Assembly (NCBI GenBank): GCA_017459315.1
Contig: JAFUDD010000390.1
Span: forward strand, 1-10,738
DNA from: Clostridia bacterium
GTDB taxonomy: Bacteria; Bacillota_A; Clostridia; Christensenellales; CAG-138
Reading direction: 5' to 3'
DNA length: 10,738 nt
Shown here: positions 1 through 7,012 of the stretch, one piece after another
Layout: each line of letters opens with the position of its first letter
How positions within the stretch are numbered: position 1 is the first letter of the stretch
Made by a program: the position numbers and the translations under genes
Notes under the pieces: model-generated
Told to the model about the DNA's origin: nothing
The model's input: only the letters and a program-made list of their open reading frames with translations
Databases searched by the model: none

Positions 1-492
1 ATCCGCGCCTATTCGCTGATCTTTTTAATCACCTTTGCCGAGCTGACCGTGGGCTTTTTATGCGCCCGCGTCGAAAACTTTGTGCTGATCGCGCTGCTGG
101 TAGCCGTGTTCGATATTCTGCCGATCCTCGGCAGCAGCATGATCCTGCTGCCGTGGTCGATCATCCTGCTCTTGACCGGCGACTATTCCCGCGGGATCGT
201 CATGTTCTTTGTATATCTGATCGTTGTGATCGTGCGGCAGTTCATCGAGCCGAAGATCGTGGGCGAGCATGTCGGCCTGCATCCGTTGATCACGCTCGTC
301 GCCATGTACGTGGGCGGCAAGCTGTTCGGCGGCGTGGGACTGTTCGGATTCCCGATGACCTGCGCGGTGCTGGTGCAGCTGCAGAACGCCGGCTTTTTGC
401 ACCTGTTCCCGCAGCGCCGTGAGGCTGTCATGCCCGTGAGCGCCCCAAAAGAAAAATTTTTCAAAAAAACCTCCCGAAACCCCAAAAAATAA
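1..492 (+). CDS. ytvI: YtvI-like AI-2E family membrane protein, 3' part
   Basis: The reading frame is open from base 1 and stops at TAA 490-492, so only the last 163 residues are present and the start lies outside the window. The fragment is strongly hydrophobic, with about five or six membrane segments (roughly residues 4-20, 26-43, 46-60, 64-80 and 94-126 of the visible part). It carries the family signature around residues 79-95 (RQFIEPKIVGEHVGLHP), preceded by a DILPILG loop, both typical of AI-2E family permeases. The wording of these motifs and the GLFGFP near the end resemble the sporulation membrane protein YtvI more than the AI-2 exporter TqsA; this subfamily choice is from memory. 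The role of YtvI in sporulation is poorly defined. The C-terminal tail is basic and cytoplasmic-looking (KEKFFKK, then SRNPKK). I see no terminator before the next gene, so read-through into the regulator operon is possible. Confidence 0.8.
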   Translation: MRAYSLIFLITFAELTVGFLCARVENFVLIALLVAVFDILPILGSSMILLPWSIILLLTGDYSRGIVMFFVYLIVVIVRQFIEPKIVGEHVGLHPLITLVAMYVGGKLFGGVGLFGFPMTCAVLVQLQNAGFLHLFPQRREAVMPVSAPKEKFFKKTSRNPKK

Positions 493-506
493 TGCCGCCG
501 TCATAC

Positions 507-536
507 TTTTGTGACATTTTGGACGAATTTGGATGG
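507..536 (+). promoter_or_regulatory. Three imperfect 10-bp direct repeats, possible response regulator operator
   Basis: Three consecutive 10-base units, TTTTGTGACA (507-516), TTTTGGACGA (517-526) and ATTTGGATGG (527-536), share a T-rich start followed by G. Neighbouring units agree at 6 and 7 of 10 positions. OmpR-family regulators bind tandem half-sites spaced 10-11 bp on one face of the helix, often in place of a -35 box. The repeats end directly at the -10 element of the operon that encodes such a regulator. Autoregulation is an inference. Confidence 0.4.
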
Positions 537-542
537 TATACT
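534..542 (+). promoter_or_regulatory. Extended -10 promoter of the two-component operon
   Basis: TGG followed by TATACT (537-542) is an extended -10 element with five of six matches to TATAAT. No good -35 box sits 16-18 bp upstream (around 514-519 reads ACATTT), which fits an extended -10 or activator-dependent promoter. Transcription would start near 549, giving a leader of about 25 nt before the regulator start codon at 574. Confidence 0.6.
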
Positions 543-573
543 GTCAGTACAGCAACAAAGGGAGGGAACCCGT

Positions 574-1254
574 ATGATTCGTATTCTGATCGTTGATGAC
601 GAGCAGCCCATCGCCAATTTGATCCGCATGAACCTCGCGCGGCAGGGGTATGACTGCACCTGCGCCTATGACGGACAGGAGGCCGCCGATCTTCTCGAAA
701 AGAACCCGTTCGACCTCGTGCTGCTCGATATCATGCTGCCCAAATACAACGGCTATGACCTGCTGGCCTTCATTCGCCCGATGAATATTCCGGTGATCTT
801 CCTTACGGCCAAGAGCGACGTCGGGGATCGTGTGAAGGGACTGAAGCTCGGCGCGGAGGATTATATCGTCAAGCCGTTTGAGATCATCGAGCTGGTCGCC
901 CGCATTGAGGTCGTGCTGCGCCGCTACAACAAGACGCAAAGCTATCTGGAGATCCTGGATATCGTGATCGACTTCGAAGGGCATACCGTGATCCAAAACG
1001 GCAAAAAGATCGACCTGACGCGAAAGGAGTTTGATCTCCTTGTCGTGCTGTGTCAGAACCCGAATACCGCGCTGTTCCGCGAATCGCTGTTTGAAAAGAT
1101 CTGGGAAACCGATTACATGGGCGAAACGCGAACATTGGACAGCCACATTCAGCGCCTCAGGCGCAAGCTCGGCTGGCAGGATCGCATCAAAACCGTACAT
1201 AAGGTCGGCTACCGCCTGGAGGTGCCGACGGAGGAGCCCGAAACCGAAGCATGA
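574..1254 (+). CDS. OmpR/PhoB-family DNA-binding response regulator
   Basis: This 226-residue protein is the transcriptional output of a two-component system. The N-terminal receiver domain (about 1-118) has the acidic pair D8-D9, the phosphoacceptor D52 in LLDIMLP, the switch residue T78 and the conserved K100 in KPF. The C-terminal winged helix (about 130-220) has the family pattern LTRKEFDLL, then SHIQRLRRKL and a VGYRLE ending. Length is normal for the family. I chose ATG 574 because AAAGGGAGGG lies just upstream (557-566); a longer frame back to 511 would run through the promoter. The stop codon overlaps the kinase start (ATGA), so the two are translationally coupled. The partner kinase and the repeats in its own promoter suggest a self-regulated system. 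The regulon cannot be told from the sequence. Confidence 0.95.
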   Translation: MIRILIVDDEQPIANLIRMNLARQGYDCTCAYDGQEAADLLEKNPFDLVLLDIMLPKYNGYDLLAFIRPMNIPVIFLTAKSDVGDRVKGLKLGAEDYIVKPFEIIELVARIEVVLRRYNKTQSYLEILDIVIDFEGHTVIQNGKKIDLTRKEFDLLVVLCQNPNTALFRESLFEKIWETDYMGETRTLDSHIQRLRRKLGWQDRIKTVHKVGYRLEVPTEEPETEA

Positions 1255-2693
1255 AATTTGCGCTGAAAATCTGTCTCTGCACCGTTCTGATCGTGGCCTT
1301 GCTGTTCGGCATCCTCGGTCAGATTTTGGTTGCGCAGAGCTTTGACGCTGCATTGCGATTCCGCGTCCGCATGGCGGAGGCGGAATTTTCGGCGTTGGCT
1401 TCTGCGATGGAGGCGGAGATCTACGGGATCCGGCTGTATTACAACGTCGTGTCCGAGCGCATGTATGAGGAGCTTTTGTCCCGCGCAAGCCGCAACCAGG
1501 GCACCGACGCGCCCTGCGCGCTCTACGGCGAGGATCGCGAGCTGATCGCCTCGGCGGGCGGGCAGTTCGACGATGAGCTGCCGTTTTCCGAGCTGCGCCC
1601 GCGCCGCTTTGCTTACCGGCTGACGCGGGAGGATGGCGCCGCGATGCTCGAAACGGCAGGCAGCATCGTCATCGGCGGCAGCACATACTTCCTTGCGGTG
1701 CGCTATCATGCCGACGATCTGCTGCGCTTCCGCACCGAGCAGGTGCGATCGGTCGTGCTGCTGCATGCCGTCACGGTCGCGGTCTGCACCGCCGTGATGC
1801 TGCTGATTGCGTATTTTGTGTCTAAGCCGCTGGTGCGCTTAAAGCGGTTCACCGGCATCATCGGCAGCGGCAATTATTCGCGCCGTGCCAAGGTAACGAC
1901 GCTCGACGAGATCGGCGATCTCACCGTCGCGTTCAACGATATGACCGGCGCAATCGAACAGAAGGTCACCGAGCTGGAGGGCAACGCCAAGCAGCAAAAG
2001 GACTTTGTCGCGTCGTTCTCGCATGAACTGAAAACGCCGATGACGTCGATCATCGGCTATGCGGATATGCTGCGGAGTCAGGAGCTGGACGCCGAGGACG
2101 CGTTCATGGCGGCAAACTTCATCTATTCCGAGGGCAAGCGGCTCGAATCCCTGTCGCTGAAGCTGATGGACCTTGTCGTGCTCGACAAGACCGATTACAA
2201 GCTGATGCGCGGCTATTCGCGCCGGGCGCTCGGCCATGTCGTAGCCGTCGTCACGCCGATGCTCGAAAAGGCCGAGCTGACGTTCCTGTATGAGATCGAA
2301 CAGCAGATCATCCTGTTTGAGAAGGATCTGCTTCTGACGCTGATCACCAATCTTTTGGACAACGCCCGCAAGGCGTCCTCGCCGGGCAAGCGCGTGTGGC
2401 TCGTCGGCAAAAAGATGGGCGGGCGTTATCGCGTTTCTGTGCGGGACGAGGGCATCGGCATCCCGAAGGAGGAGCTGAGCCGCATTACCGAGGCGTTCTA
2501 TATGGTCGATAAATCCCGTTCGCGGGCGCAGCACGGCGCAGGCCTCGGCCTTGCGATTGCGAACCGCATTGCGGGACTGCACGGCAGCAGCCTGCATTTT
2601 GAAAGCGAACAGGGCGTCGGCACAACGGTTTGGTTCGATGTGCCGCTGGCCGGACGGGAAAGGAGGCAACAGGATGAAGACGATCCTGCATAA
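1251..2693 (+). CDS. Membrane sensor histidine kinase
   Basis: This 480-residue kinase phosphorylates the regulator encoded just upstream. In order it has a membrane segment (about 4-28), an extracytoplasmic region of roughly 135 residues, a second membrane segment (about 169-190), a HAMP linker (about 191-245), a HisKA domain with the phosphoacceptor H258 in SFSHELKTP, and an HATPase domain. The HATPase shows an N box (NLLDNARKA from 367), a G1 box (DEGIGIP from 399), an F box (F416) and a G2 box (GAGLGLAI from 429). All catalytic motifs look intact. The ATG overlaps the regulator stop by 4 bp; the nearest GAGGAG (1231-1236) is about 14 nt upstream, too far to be ideal, so expression probably depends on coupling. 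The C-terminal tail is short, charged and hydrophilic. The outer domain begins with a long helix-like stretch followed by a mixed alpha/beta region, possibly PAS or Cache-like. The ligand is unknown. Confidence 0.95.
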   Translation: MKFALKICLCTVLIVALLFGILGQILVAQSFDAALRFRVRMAEAEFSALASAMEAEIYGIRLYYNVVSERMYEELLSRASRNQGTDAPCALYGEDRELIASAGGQFDDELPFSELRPRRFAYRLTREDGAAMLETAGSIVIGGSTYFLAVRYHADDLLRFRTEQVRSVVLLHAVTVAVCTAVMLLIAYFVSKPLVRLKRFTGIIGSGNYSRRAKVTTLDEIGDLTVAFNDMTGAIEQKVTELEGNAKQQKDFVASFSHELKTPMTSIIGYADMLRSQELDAEDAFMAANFIYSEGKRLESLSLKLMDLVVLDKTDYKLMRGYSRRALGHVVAVVTPMLEKAELTFLYEIEQQIILFEKDLLLTLITNLLDNARKASSPGKRVWLVGKKMGGRYRVSVRDEGIGIPKEELSRITEAFYMVDKSRSRAQHGAGLGLAIANRIAGLHGSSLHFESEQGVGTTVWFDVPLAGRERRQQDEDDPA

Positions 2694-3516
2694 GCTCCTT
2701 GCCGCCGCGAAGCATGCCGGTAATCTGCTGCTCTCCCGCATCCGCGACTTTAACCGCGCCCTACGGCAGAAGGACCGGAGCGTCCGCACCCGCTATACGT
2801 ATGCGGCGCTGTCGCTCGGCACCGTCGTGATCGCGTACCTGCTGGTGCTGCTCAACCGCGGCGTGTTCGCGCTGACCGAGCATCGCCTGTTTAACCATGC
2901 GTCGTATGAATCGGTCAATATCATCAGCGCGGGCGGCATCAGCGACCCGCTGTCCCGCGCCGTGCGCGTGGCCCTGTTTGCAAGCTGTGAGTTCGAGGGC
3001 GAGGAGCGCGCGACGCTGCCCGAGGAGGTCAGCCGCGCCGAAGCCGTCGAGCGCATCCGGCAGCTTTGGGAGCAGACGCTTTCGCTGTATGCACCGGGCG
3101 GCCGCCTTGCCACCGGGGAGGAGGTCAGCCGCGTGCTTGCCGCAAGCAAGTATACGGCGCGGCTCCGCGATTTCTACAACGACGAAACGAGCGCCAAGAT
3201 CGCTGTGTGGGGCGCGCAGGCGTATTACACCGCTGCCGGCGGCCGCGTCTATTGCCTGTCCGCCGAGCTGGACAGCCGCACAAACGATCTCTACTCGATG
3301 ACGCTCGCGCTGTTCGAAAACATCGACGGCACCGATCCCGCGTCGGACTTCTATCCGTTCCTGGACGCGCTGAACGAGCCGCGAAGCATAGCGGACGGTA
3401 TGATCGTCACGCAAACGCCGACCGGCACCGAAACGACGCTGACCCTGTCCGACGGGTTGCGCCTTGTGCGCGAAACACAGCGCGGCAGTCAGATCTATCT
3501 GTATATCACCGAATAA
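2674..3516 (+). CDS. Unrecognised membrane-anchored protein encoded with the two-component system
   Basis: I do not recognise this 280-residue protein. ATG 2674 is preceded by a perfect AGGAGG (2661-2666) and lies 20 bp inside the end of the kinase gene; a longer frame back to 2551 would overlap the kinase much further and has no such site. The protein has a basic cytoplasmic N-terminus of about 40 residues (many K and R), one membrane segment (about 43-60), and a soluble region of about 220 residues that should lie outside by the positive-inside rule. The soluble part has an acidic helical stretch (about 107-135), then alternating beta-like and loop segments ending in a beta-rich C-terminus. 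I see no catalytic motif, no lipobox and only two cysteines (C105, C194). Its position suggests a sensor partner or kinase modulator, conceptually like YycH/YycI with WalK, but I see no sequence similarity to those and this is only inference. Confidence 0.85.
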   Translation: MKTILHKLLAAAKHAGNLLLSRIRDFNRALRQKDRSVRTRYTYAALSLGTVVIAYLLVLLNRGVFALTEHRLFNHASYESVNIISAGGISDPLSRAVRVALFASCEFEGEERATLPEEVSRAEAVERIRQLWEQTLSLYAPGGRLATGEEVSRVLAASKYTARLRDFYNDETSAKIAVWGAQAYYTAAGGRVYCLSAELDSRTNDLYSMTLALFENIDGTDPASDFYPFLDALNEPRSIADGMIVTQTPTGTETTLTLSDGLRLVRETQRGSQIYLYITE

Positions 3517-3530
3517 CGGCAAAACGCAAC

Positions 3531-3563
3531 GCGCCCTTTCCGAAGACGGAAGGGCGCATTTTC
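3531..3563 (+). terminator. Rho-independent terminator of the two-component operon
   Basis: GCGCCCTTTCCG (3531-3542) pairs with CGGAAGGGCGC (3547-3557) around an AAGA loop, with one bulged T, and is followed by ATTTTC. It begins 15 bp after the stop codon of the third operon gene. It sits between two convergent genes and may also slow transcripts of the minus-strand small gene, though the T-tract on that side is weak. Confidence 0.85.
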
Positions 3564-3564
3564 T

Positions 3565-3705
3565 TTAGAATCGGTACCGTTCCGGCACGTAAAACGGCTG
3601 ATCCTCCATGGTGCGGTTGTTGCGGTTGGGCGGGTTGTCCTTGCCCCGGCGGCGTTCGGTTTCGCTCGGACGCGGGATCTGCTTTTCGGGCTTTTGCTCG
3701 GTCAT
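3565..3705 (-). CDS. Small basic proline/arginine-rich hypothetical protein (46 aa)
   Basis: This short reading frame starts at ATG 3705-3703, with GGAGGT (plus strand 3712-3717) six bases upstream: a strong, well-spaced ribosome binding site that argues for real translation. The frame is open further upstream to 3822, but that extension lacks a binding site and covers the predicted promoter. The 46-residue product is very hydrophilic, with many K, R, E, P, Q and N, no membrane segment and no cysteine. It is probably disordered for most of its length, ending in an aromatic tail (FYVPERYRF). I do not recognise the family and assign no function. Its stop codon abuts the terminator of the convergent two-component operon. 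A nucleic-acid or protein-binding role would fit the composition but is a guess. Confidence 0.6.
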   Translation of the reverse strand: MTEQKPEKQIPRPSETERRRGKDNPPNRNNRTMEDQPFYVPERYRF

Positions 3706-3793
3706 GGAAATACCTCCGTGATGGAATTTGCGGCGCGGCTGTTTGCCGTTCCGTCTACGGTTATTTTGTGTAAAGTTTCGGTAGATATCCGAG

Positions 3794-3822
3794 AAAATAT
3801 TGGAAACGCATCTTGTTTTCAA
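3794..3822 (-). promoter_or_regulatory. Predicted minus-strand promoter for the small gene
   Basis: Read on the minus strand, TTGAAA (plus 3817-3822) and TATTTT (plus 3794-3799) are spaced by 17 bp, matching the vegetative consensus at 5 and 4 of 6 positions. Transcription would start near 3787, leaving a leader of about 80 nt before the small gene. The -35 box overlaps that of the divergent glnS promoter. Confidence 0.45.
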
Positions 3823-3841
3823 CTACCCCCTGCGATATAAT
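3813..3841 (+). promoter_or_regulatory. Vegetative promoter of the glnS-gltX-ychF operon
   Basis: TTGTTT (3813-3818) and a perfect TATAAT (3836-3841) are separated by exactly 17 bp, a strong housekeeping sigma factor pattern. Transcription should begin near 3848, about 40 nt before the glnS start. That is far too short for a T-box leader, so tRNA-dependent antitermination is not expected here. Confidence 0.8.
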
Positions 3842-3887
3842 AATGAAGTTAATTTGCTGTAGGCGCAGCCTGCGGAAAGGAATCAGG

Positions 3888-5528
3888 ATGGAAGAAAGAA
3901 GCAAGAATTTCATCGAGGAGTTTATCGAGGAAGACATGCGGACCAAGGAGCCGCGCGTGAAAACGCGTTTTCCGCCCGAGCCGAACGGCTATCTGCACAT
4001 CGGTCATGCGAAGGCGCTGACCGTGGATTTCGGCATGGCGGAGCAGTACGGCGGCACCTGCAACCTGCGCTTCGACGACACGAACCCGACCAAGGAGGAC
4101 GTGGAGTATGTCGAGGCGATCAAGGAGGATATTCGCTGGCTCGGCTTCCAATGGGATCAGCTTCTGTTCGGCTCGTCCTATTTCGACAAGTGCTATGAAT
4201 TGGCCGTCAAGCTCATTAAAAAGGGTATGGCGTATGTGGACGACCTTTCCAAGGACGAAATGCGTGAATACCGCGGCACGCTGACCGAGCCGGGCAAAAA
4301 CAGCCCGTACCGCGACCGCAGCGTGGAGGAGAACCTCGATCTGTTCGAGCGCATGAAGAACGGCGAATTCCCCGACGGGGCCAAGACGCTGCGCGCCAAG
4401 ATCGACATGGCCTCCCCGAACATCAACATGCGCGACCCGGCCATGTACCGCATCAAGCACGTTTCGCATCATCAGACCGGCGACAAGTGGTGCATCTACC
4501 CGATGTACGACTTTGCGCACCCGATCCAGGACGCCATCGAGGGCGTTACCCATTCGCTGTGCTCGCTCGAATACGAAGCGCATCGCCCACTGTACGACTG
4601 GGTCGTGAACGCCTGCGAGTTCGAGCATAAGCCGCGTCAGATCGAGTTTGCGCGTCTGAACCTCACCAACACGGTCATGTCGAAGCGGTATTTAAGACGC
4701 CTTGTCGAGGAGCATTACGTGTCCGGCTGGGACGATCCCCGGATGCCCACCCTTTGCGCCATGCGTCGCCGCGGCTATCCCGCCGCCGCGATCCGCGACT
4801 TTTTGAACCGCATCGGCGTCGCCAAGGCGGACTCCATCGTGGACAACGCGATCTTGGAGCATTGCGTGCGCGAAAACTTGAATGTGAACGCGCCGCGCTA
4901 TATGGCGATCATCGAGCCGCTGCGCCTTGTCATCGACAACTGGGACGAGGGCAGAACCGAGGATGTTGTTCTGGAGAACCTTCCGAACGATCCCGAGGCC
5001 GGTACGCATACCGTGCATTTCGGCAAGGAGCTGTTCATCGAGCGGTCCGACTTTATGACCGAGCCGGTCAAAAAGTTCTTCCGTCTCAAGCCCGACGGCG
5101 AGGTGCGCTTGAAGGGCGCGTATATCGTCAAGTGCGTTTCGTGGGACACCGACGAAAACGGCAACGTCACCTGCGTGCATGTCACCTATGACCCGGAAAC
5201 CAAGTCCGGCGAATGTGAGCGCAAGGTCAAGGGCACGCTGCATTGGCTGAATGCCGCAGATGCGGTCGAAGCCGAGTTCCGTCACTATGACGTGCTGATG
5301 CGCGACCAGAAGGACGGGGAGGAGATCAACGACTTTGTCGAGCTGCTGAATCCCGATTCCCTGGAGGTGAAGAAGGGCTATATCGAGCCGGCTCTTGCGG
5401 AGCAAGACCCCGGCGCGACGTTCCAGTTTGTTCGCATGGGCTACTACTGCGCCGATCTCGACACCACGAAGGAGCGCCCGGTATACAACCGCGTTGTGGG
5501 ACTCAAGGATTCGTTCAAGATTTCGTAA
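3888..5528 (+). CDS. glnS: Glutamine--tRNA ligase (GlnRS)
   Basis: This class I aminoacyl-tRNA synthetase attaches glutamine to tRNA-Gln using ATP in the cytoplasm. The 546-residue protein matches the usual GlnRS length of about 550. The Rossmann catalytic domain has the HIGH motif (H37-IGH40, in [16 protein letters not shown]), the RFDDTNP signature at 61-67 that is typical of GlnRS and eukaryote-type GluRS, and the KMSKS-equivalent VMSKR (263-267). The C-terminal part (about 340-546) is the beta-barrel anticodon-binding region, with SWDTDENGN in the expected place. ATG 3888 is chosen because GGAAAGGA (3874-3881) precedes it; the frame is open back to 3813, but that stretch contains the promoter. 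It is the first gene of an operon with gltX (32 bp gap) and ychF. Bacterial GlnRS is patchy outside proteobacteria and replaces or supplements the GatCAB amidotransferase route. Confidence 0.97.
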   Translation: MEERSKNFIEEFIEEDMRTKEPRVKTRFPPEPNGYLHIGHAKALTVDFGMAEQYGGTCNLRFDDTNPTKEDVEYVEAIKEDIRWLGFQWDQLLFGSSYFDKCYELAVKLIKKGMAYVDDLSKDEMREYRGTLTEPGKNSPYRDRSVEENLDLFERMKNGEFPDGAKTLRAKIDMASPNINMRDPAMYRIKHVSHHQTGDKWCIYPMYDFAHPIQDAIEGVTHSLCSLEYEAHRPLYDWVVNACEFEHKPRQIEFARLNLTNTVMSKRYLRRLVEEHYVSGWDDPRMPTLCAMRRRGYPAAAIRDFLNRIGVAKADSIVDNAILEHCVRENLNVNAPRYMAIIEPLRLVIDNWDEGRTEDVVLENLPNDPEAGTHTVHFGKELFIERSDFMTEPVKKFFRLKPDGEVRLKGAYIVKCVSWDTDENGNVTCVHVTYDPETKSGECERKVKGTLHWLNAADAVEAEFRHYDVLMRDQKDGEEINDFVELLNPDSLEVKKGYIEPALAEQDPGATFQFVRMGYYCADLDTTKERPVYNRVVGLKDSFKIS

Positions 5529-5560
5529 GAAAAACGGAAAAGGATAAGAGAAGGGAAAAC

Positions 5561-7000
5561 ATGGTCAGAACAAGATTTGCCCCGAGCCCGACGGGATATA
5601 TGCACGTGGGCAACCTCAGAAGCGCACTCTATACGTTCCTGGTCGCGCGCGCCAACGGCGGAAAATTCATCCTCCGCATTGAGGACACCGATCAGGCCCG
5701 CTACGTCGAGGGCGCGGTGGACGTGATCTACCGCACGTTAAAGAGCATCGGCATGAACTGGGACGAGGGTCCCGATATCGGCGGCGATTTCGGCCCCTAC
5801 GTGCAGAGCGAGCGCAAGAATATGTACCTGCCCTACGCCAAGGAGCTTGTCAAAAAGCGTAAGGCGTATTACTGCTTCTGCACCGAGGAGGAGCTGACCG
5901 AGCGCCGCGAAGCGGCGGCCGCCCGCGGCGAGACGTTCAAGTATGACAAGCATTGTCTGCATCTGTCCGACGAGGAAGTGCAGCGCCGTCTGGACGCCGG
6001 TATGCCGTATGTCATTCGCCAGAACGTGCCGGAGCACGGCGAAGCGTCGTTCGACGACGTGCTCTACGGTCACATCGCGGTCGATTGCAGCGATCTCGAC
6101 GATATGATCCTGATTAAGGCCGACGGGATGCCGACCTATAACTTCGCCAACGTCATCGACGATCACACGATGGGCATTACCCACGTCATGCGCGGCAACG
6201 AATACCTTTCGAGCACGCCGAAGTATAACCTGCTGTACGACGCGTTCGGCTGGGAAAAGCCGACCTATATCCACATGACCCCGATCATGCGCGACGCGAC
6301 CCATAAGCTCAGTAAGCGCGACGGCGACGCGTACTTTGAGGACTACGTGGGCAAGGGCTATTTGAAGGAAGCCATCGTCAACTATGTGGCGCTGCTCGGC
6401 TGGAACCCCGGCGACGAGCGCGAATTCTTCACGATGGACGAGCTGATCAAGGCGTTCTCGGTCGAGGGCATGTCTAAGTCGCCCGCGATCTTCGACGTGA
6501 ACAAGCTGACGTGGATGAACGCGGAATACATTCGCCGCCTCACGCCGGAGCAGTTCACCGAATACGCCCTGCCGTATTACGAAAAGGCCGGGATCGGCAC
6601 GGCGCATACCGACGTGCTCGCCCGGATTTTGCAGCCGCGCACCGAGGTATTCTCGCAGATCCCCGACATGGTGGATTTTTTGGCGAAGCTGCCCGAATAC
6701 GATGCCGAGCTGTTCACCAACAAGAAATCCAAGACCAACCCGGAGGTCGCGGCAAAGGTGCTGGATATGGCGATTGACGCCTTGGACAAGCTGCCGGATT
6801 GGGAGGAGCAGCATATCCATGATACGCTGCTTGGCCTTGCCGAAGCGAACGGTTTGAAGAACGGCACGATGCTGTGGCCGGTGCGTATTGCGATGGCGGG
6901 CAAGCAGGTCACGCCGGGCGGCGCCATCGAGATCGCCGTTTTGCTCGGCCGCGACGAGGCCATGCGCCGTCTGCGCTTCGGCCGCGAGAAGCTCGCATAA
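5561..7000 (+). CDS. gltX: Glutamate--tRNA ligase (GluRS)
   Basis: This bacterial-type class I synthetase charges tRNA-Glu with glutamate. The 479-residue protein has the HIGH-equivalent HVGN (15-18) within FAPSPTGYMHVGN, the RIEDTD signature (39-44) and the KLSKR motif (249-253). A zinc-binding pattern like that of E. coli GluRS is intact: C105-x-C107, then 24 residues, C132-x-H134, with Y128 also in place. The C-terminal helical anticodon-binding domain (about 325-479) ends with the conserved LWPVRIAMAG region (438-447). The start at ATG 5561 follows AAGGGA (5551-5556). It lies between glnS and ychF in one operon. Because GlnRS is encoded next door, this enzyme is probably the discriminating type that charges only tRNA-Glu, but I could not identify the diagnostic anticodon-domain residues with confidence. 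Confidence 0.97.
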   Translation: MVRTRFAPSPTGYMHVGNLRSALYTFLVARANGGKFILRIEDTDQARYVEGAVDVIYRTLKSIGMNWDEGPDIGGDFGPYVQSERKNMYLPYAKELVKKRKAYYCFCTEEELTERREAAAARGETFKYDKHCLHLSDEEVQRRLDAGMPYVIRQNVPEHGEASFDDVLYGHIAVDCSDLDDMILIKADGMPTYNFANVIDDHTMGITHVMRGNEYLSSTPKYNLLYDAFGWEKPTYIHMTPIMRDATHKLSKRDGDAYFEDYVGKGYLKEAIVNYVALLGWNPGDEREFFTMDELIKAFSVEGMSKSPAIFDVNKLTWMNAEYIRRLTPEQFTEYALPYYEKAGIGTAHTDVLARILQPRTEVFSQIPDMVDFLAKLPEYDAELFTNKKSKTNPEVAAKVLDMAIDALDKLPDWEEQHIHDTLLGLAEANGLKNGTMLWPVRIAMAGKQVTPGGAIEIAVLLGRDEAMRRLRFGREKLA

Positions 7001-7012
7001 AGGAGAACGATT

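Noticed and set aside
451..462. Perfect palindrome GAAAAATTTTTC near the end of the first gene
   Set aside because: It is A/T only, has no GC stem or loop and encodes the basic KEKFFKK tail, so it is not a terminator.
511..573. Upstream extension of the response regulator start
   Set aside because: It would place the promoter -10 (537-542) and ribosome binding site inside the coding region; the receiver domain begins normally at 574.
544..1488. Long open frame (314 codons) on the minus strand across the regulator and kinase genes
   Set aside because: It is antisense to two genes with complete catalytic motifs; the predicted protein has no recognisable domain and long shadows are common in GC-rich coding DNA.
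1839..2789. Long open frame (316 codons) on the minus strand under the kinase gene
   Set aside because: It lies antisense to the catalytic part of the histidine kinase and resembles no family.
3066..3773. Plus-strand frame of 235 codons reaching past the stop of the third operon gene
   Set aside because: It is out of frame with the well-supported membrane protein, runs through the terminator hairpin at 3531-3563 and has an arginine/cysteine-rich shadow composition.
3813..3887. Upstream extension of glnS by 25 codons
   Set aside because: It overlaps the -35 and TATAAT boxes, and GGAAAGGA directly precedes ATG 3888.
3848..3887. Possible T-box or other riboswitch in the glnS leader
   Set aside because: Only about 40 nt of leader exist; the sole structure is a 4-bp hairpin at 3864-3874.
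5738..6820. Long open frame (360 codons) on the minus strand under gltX
   Set aside because: gltX on the other strand has all synthetase motifs; this frame shows only a mirrored composition bias.
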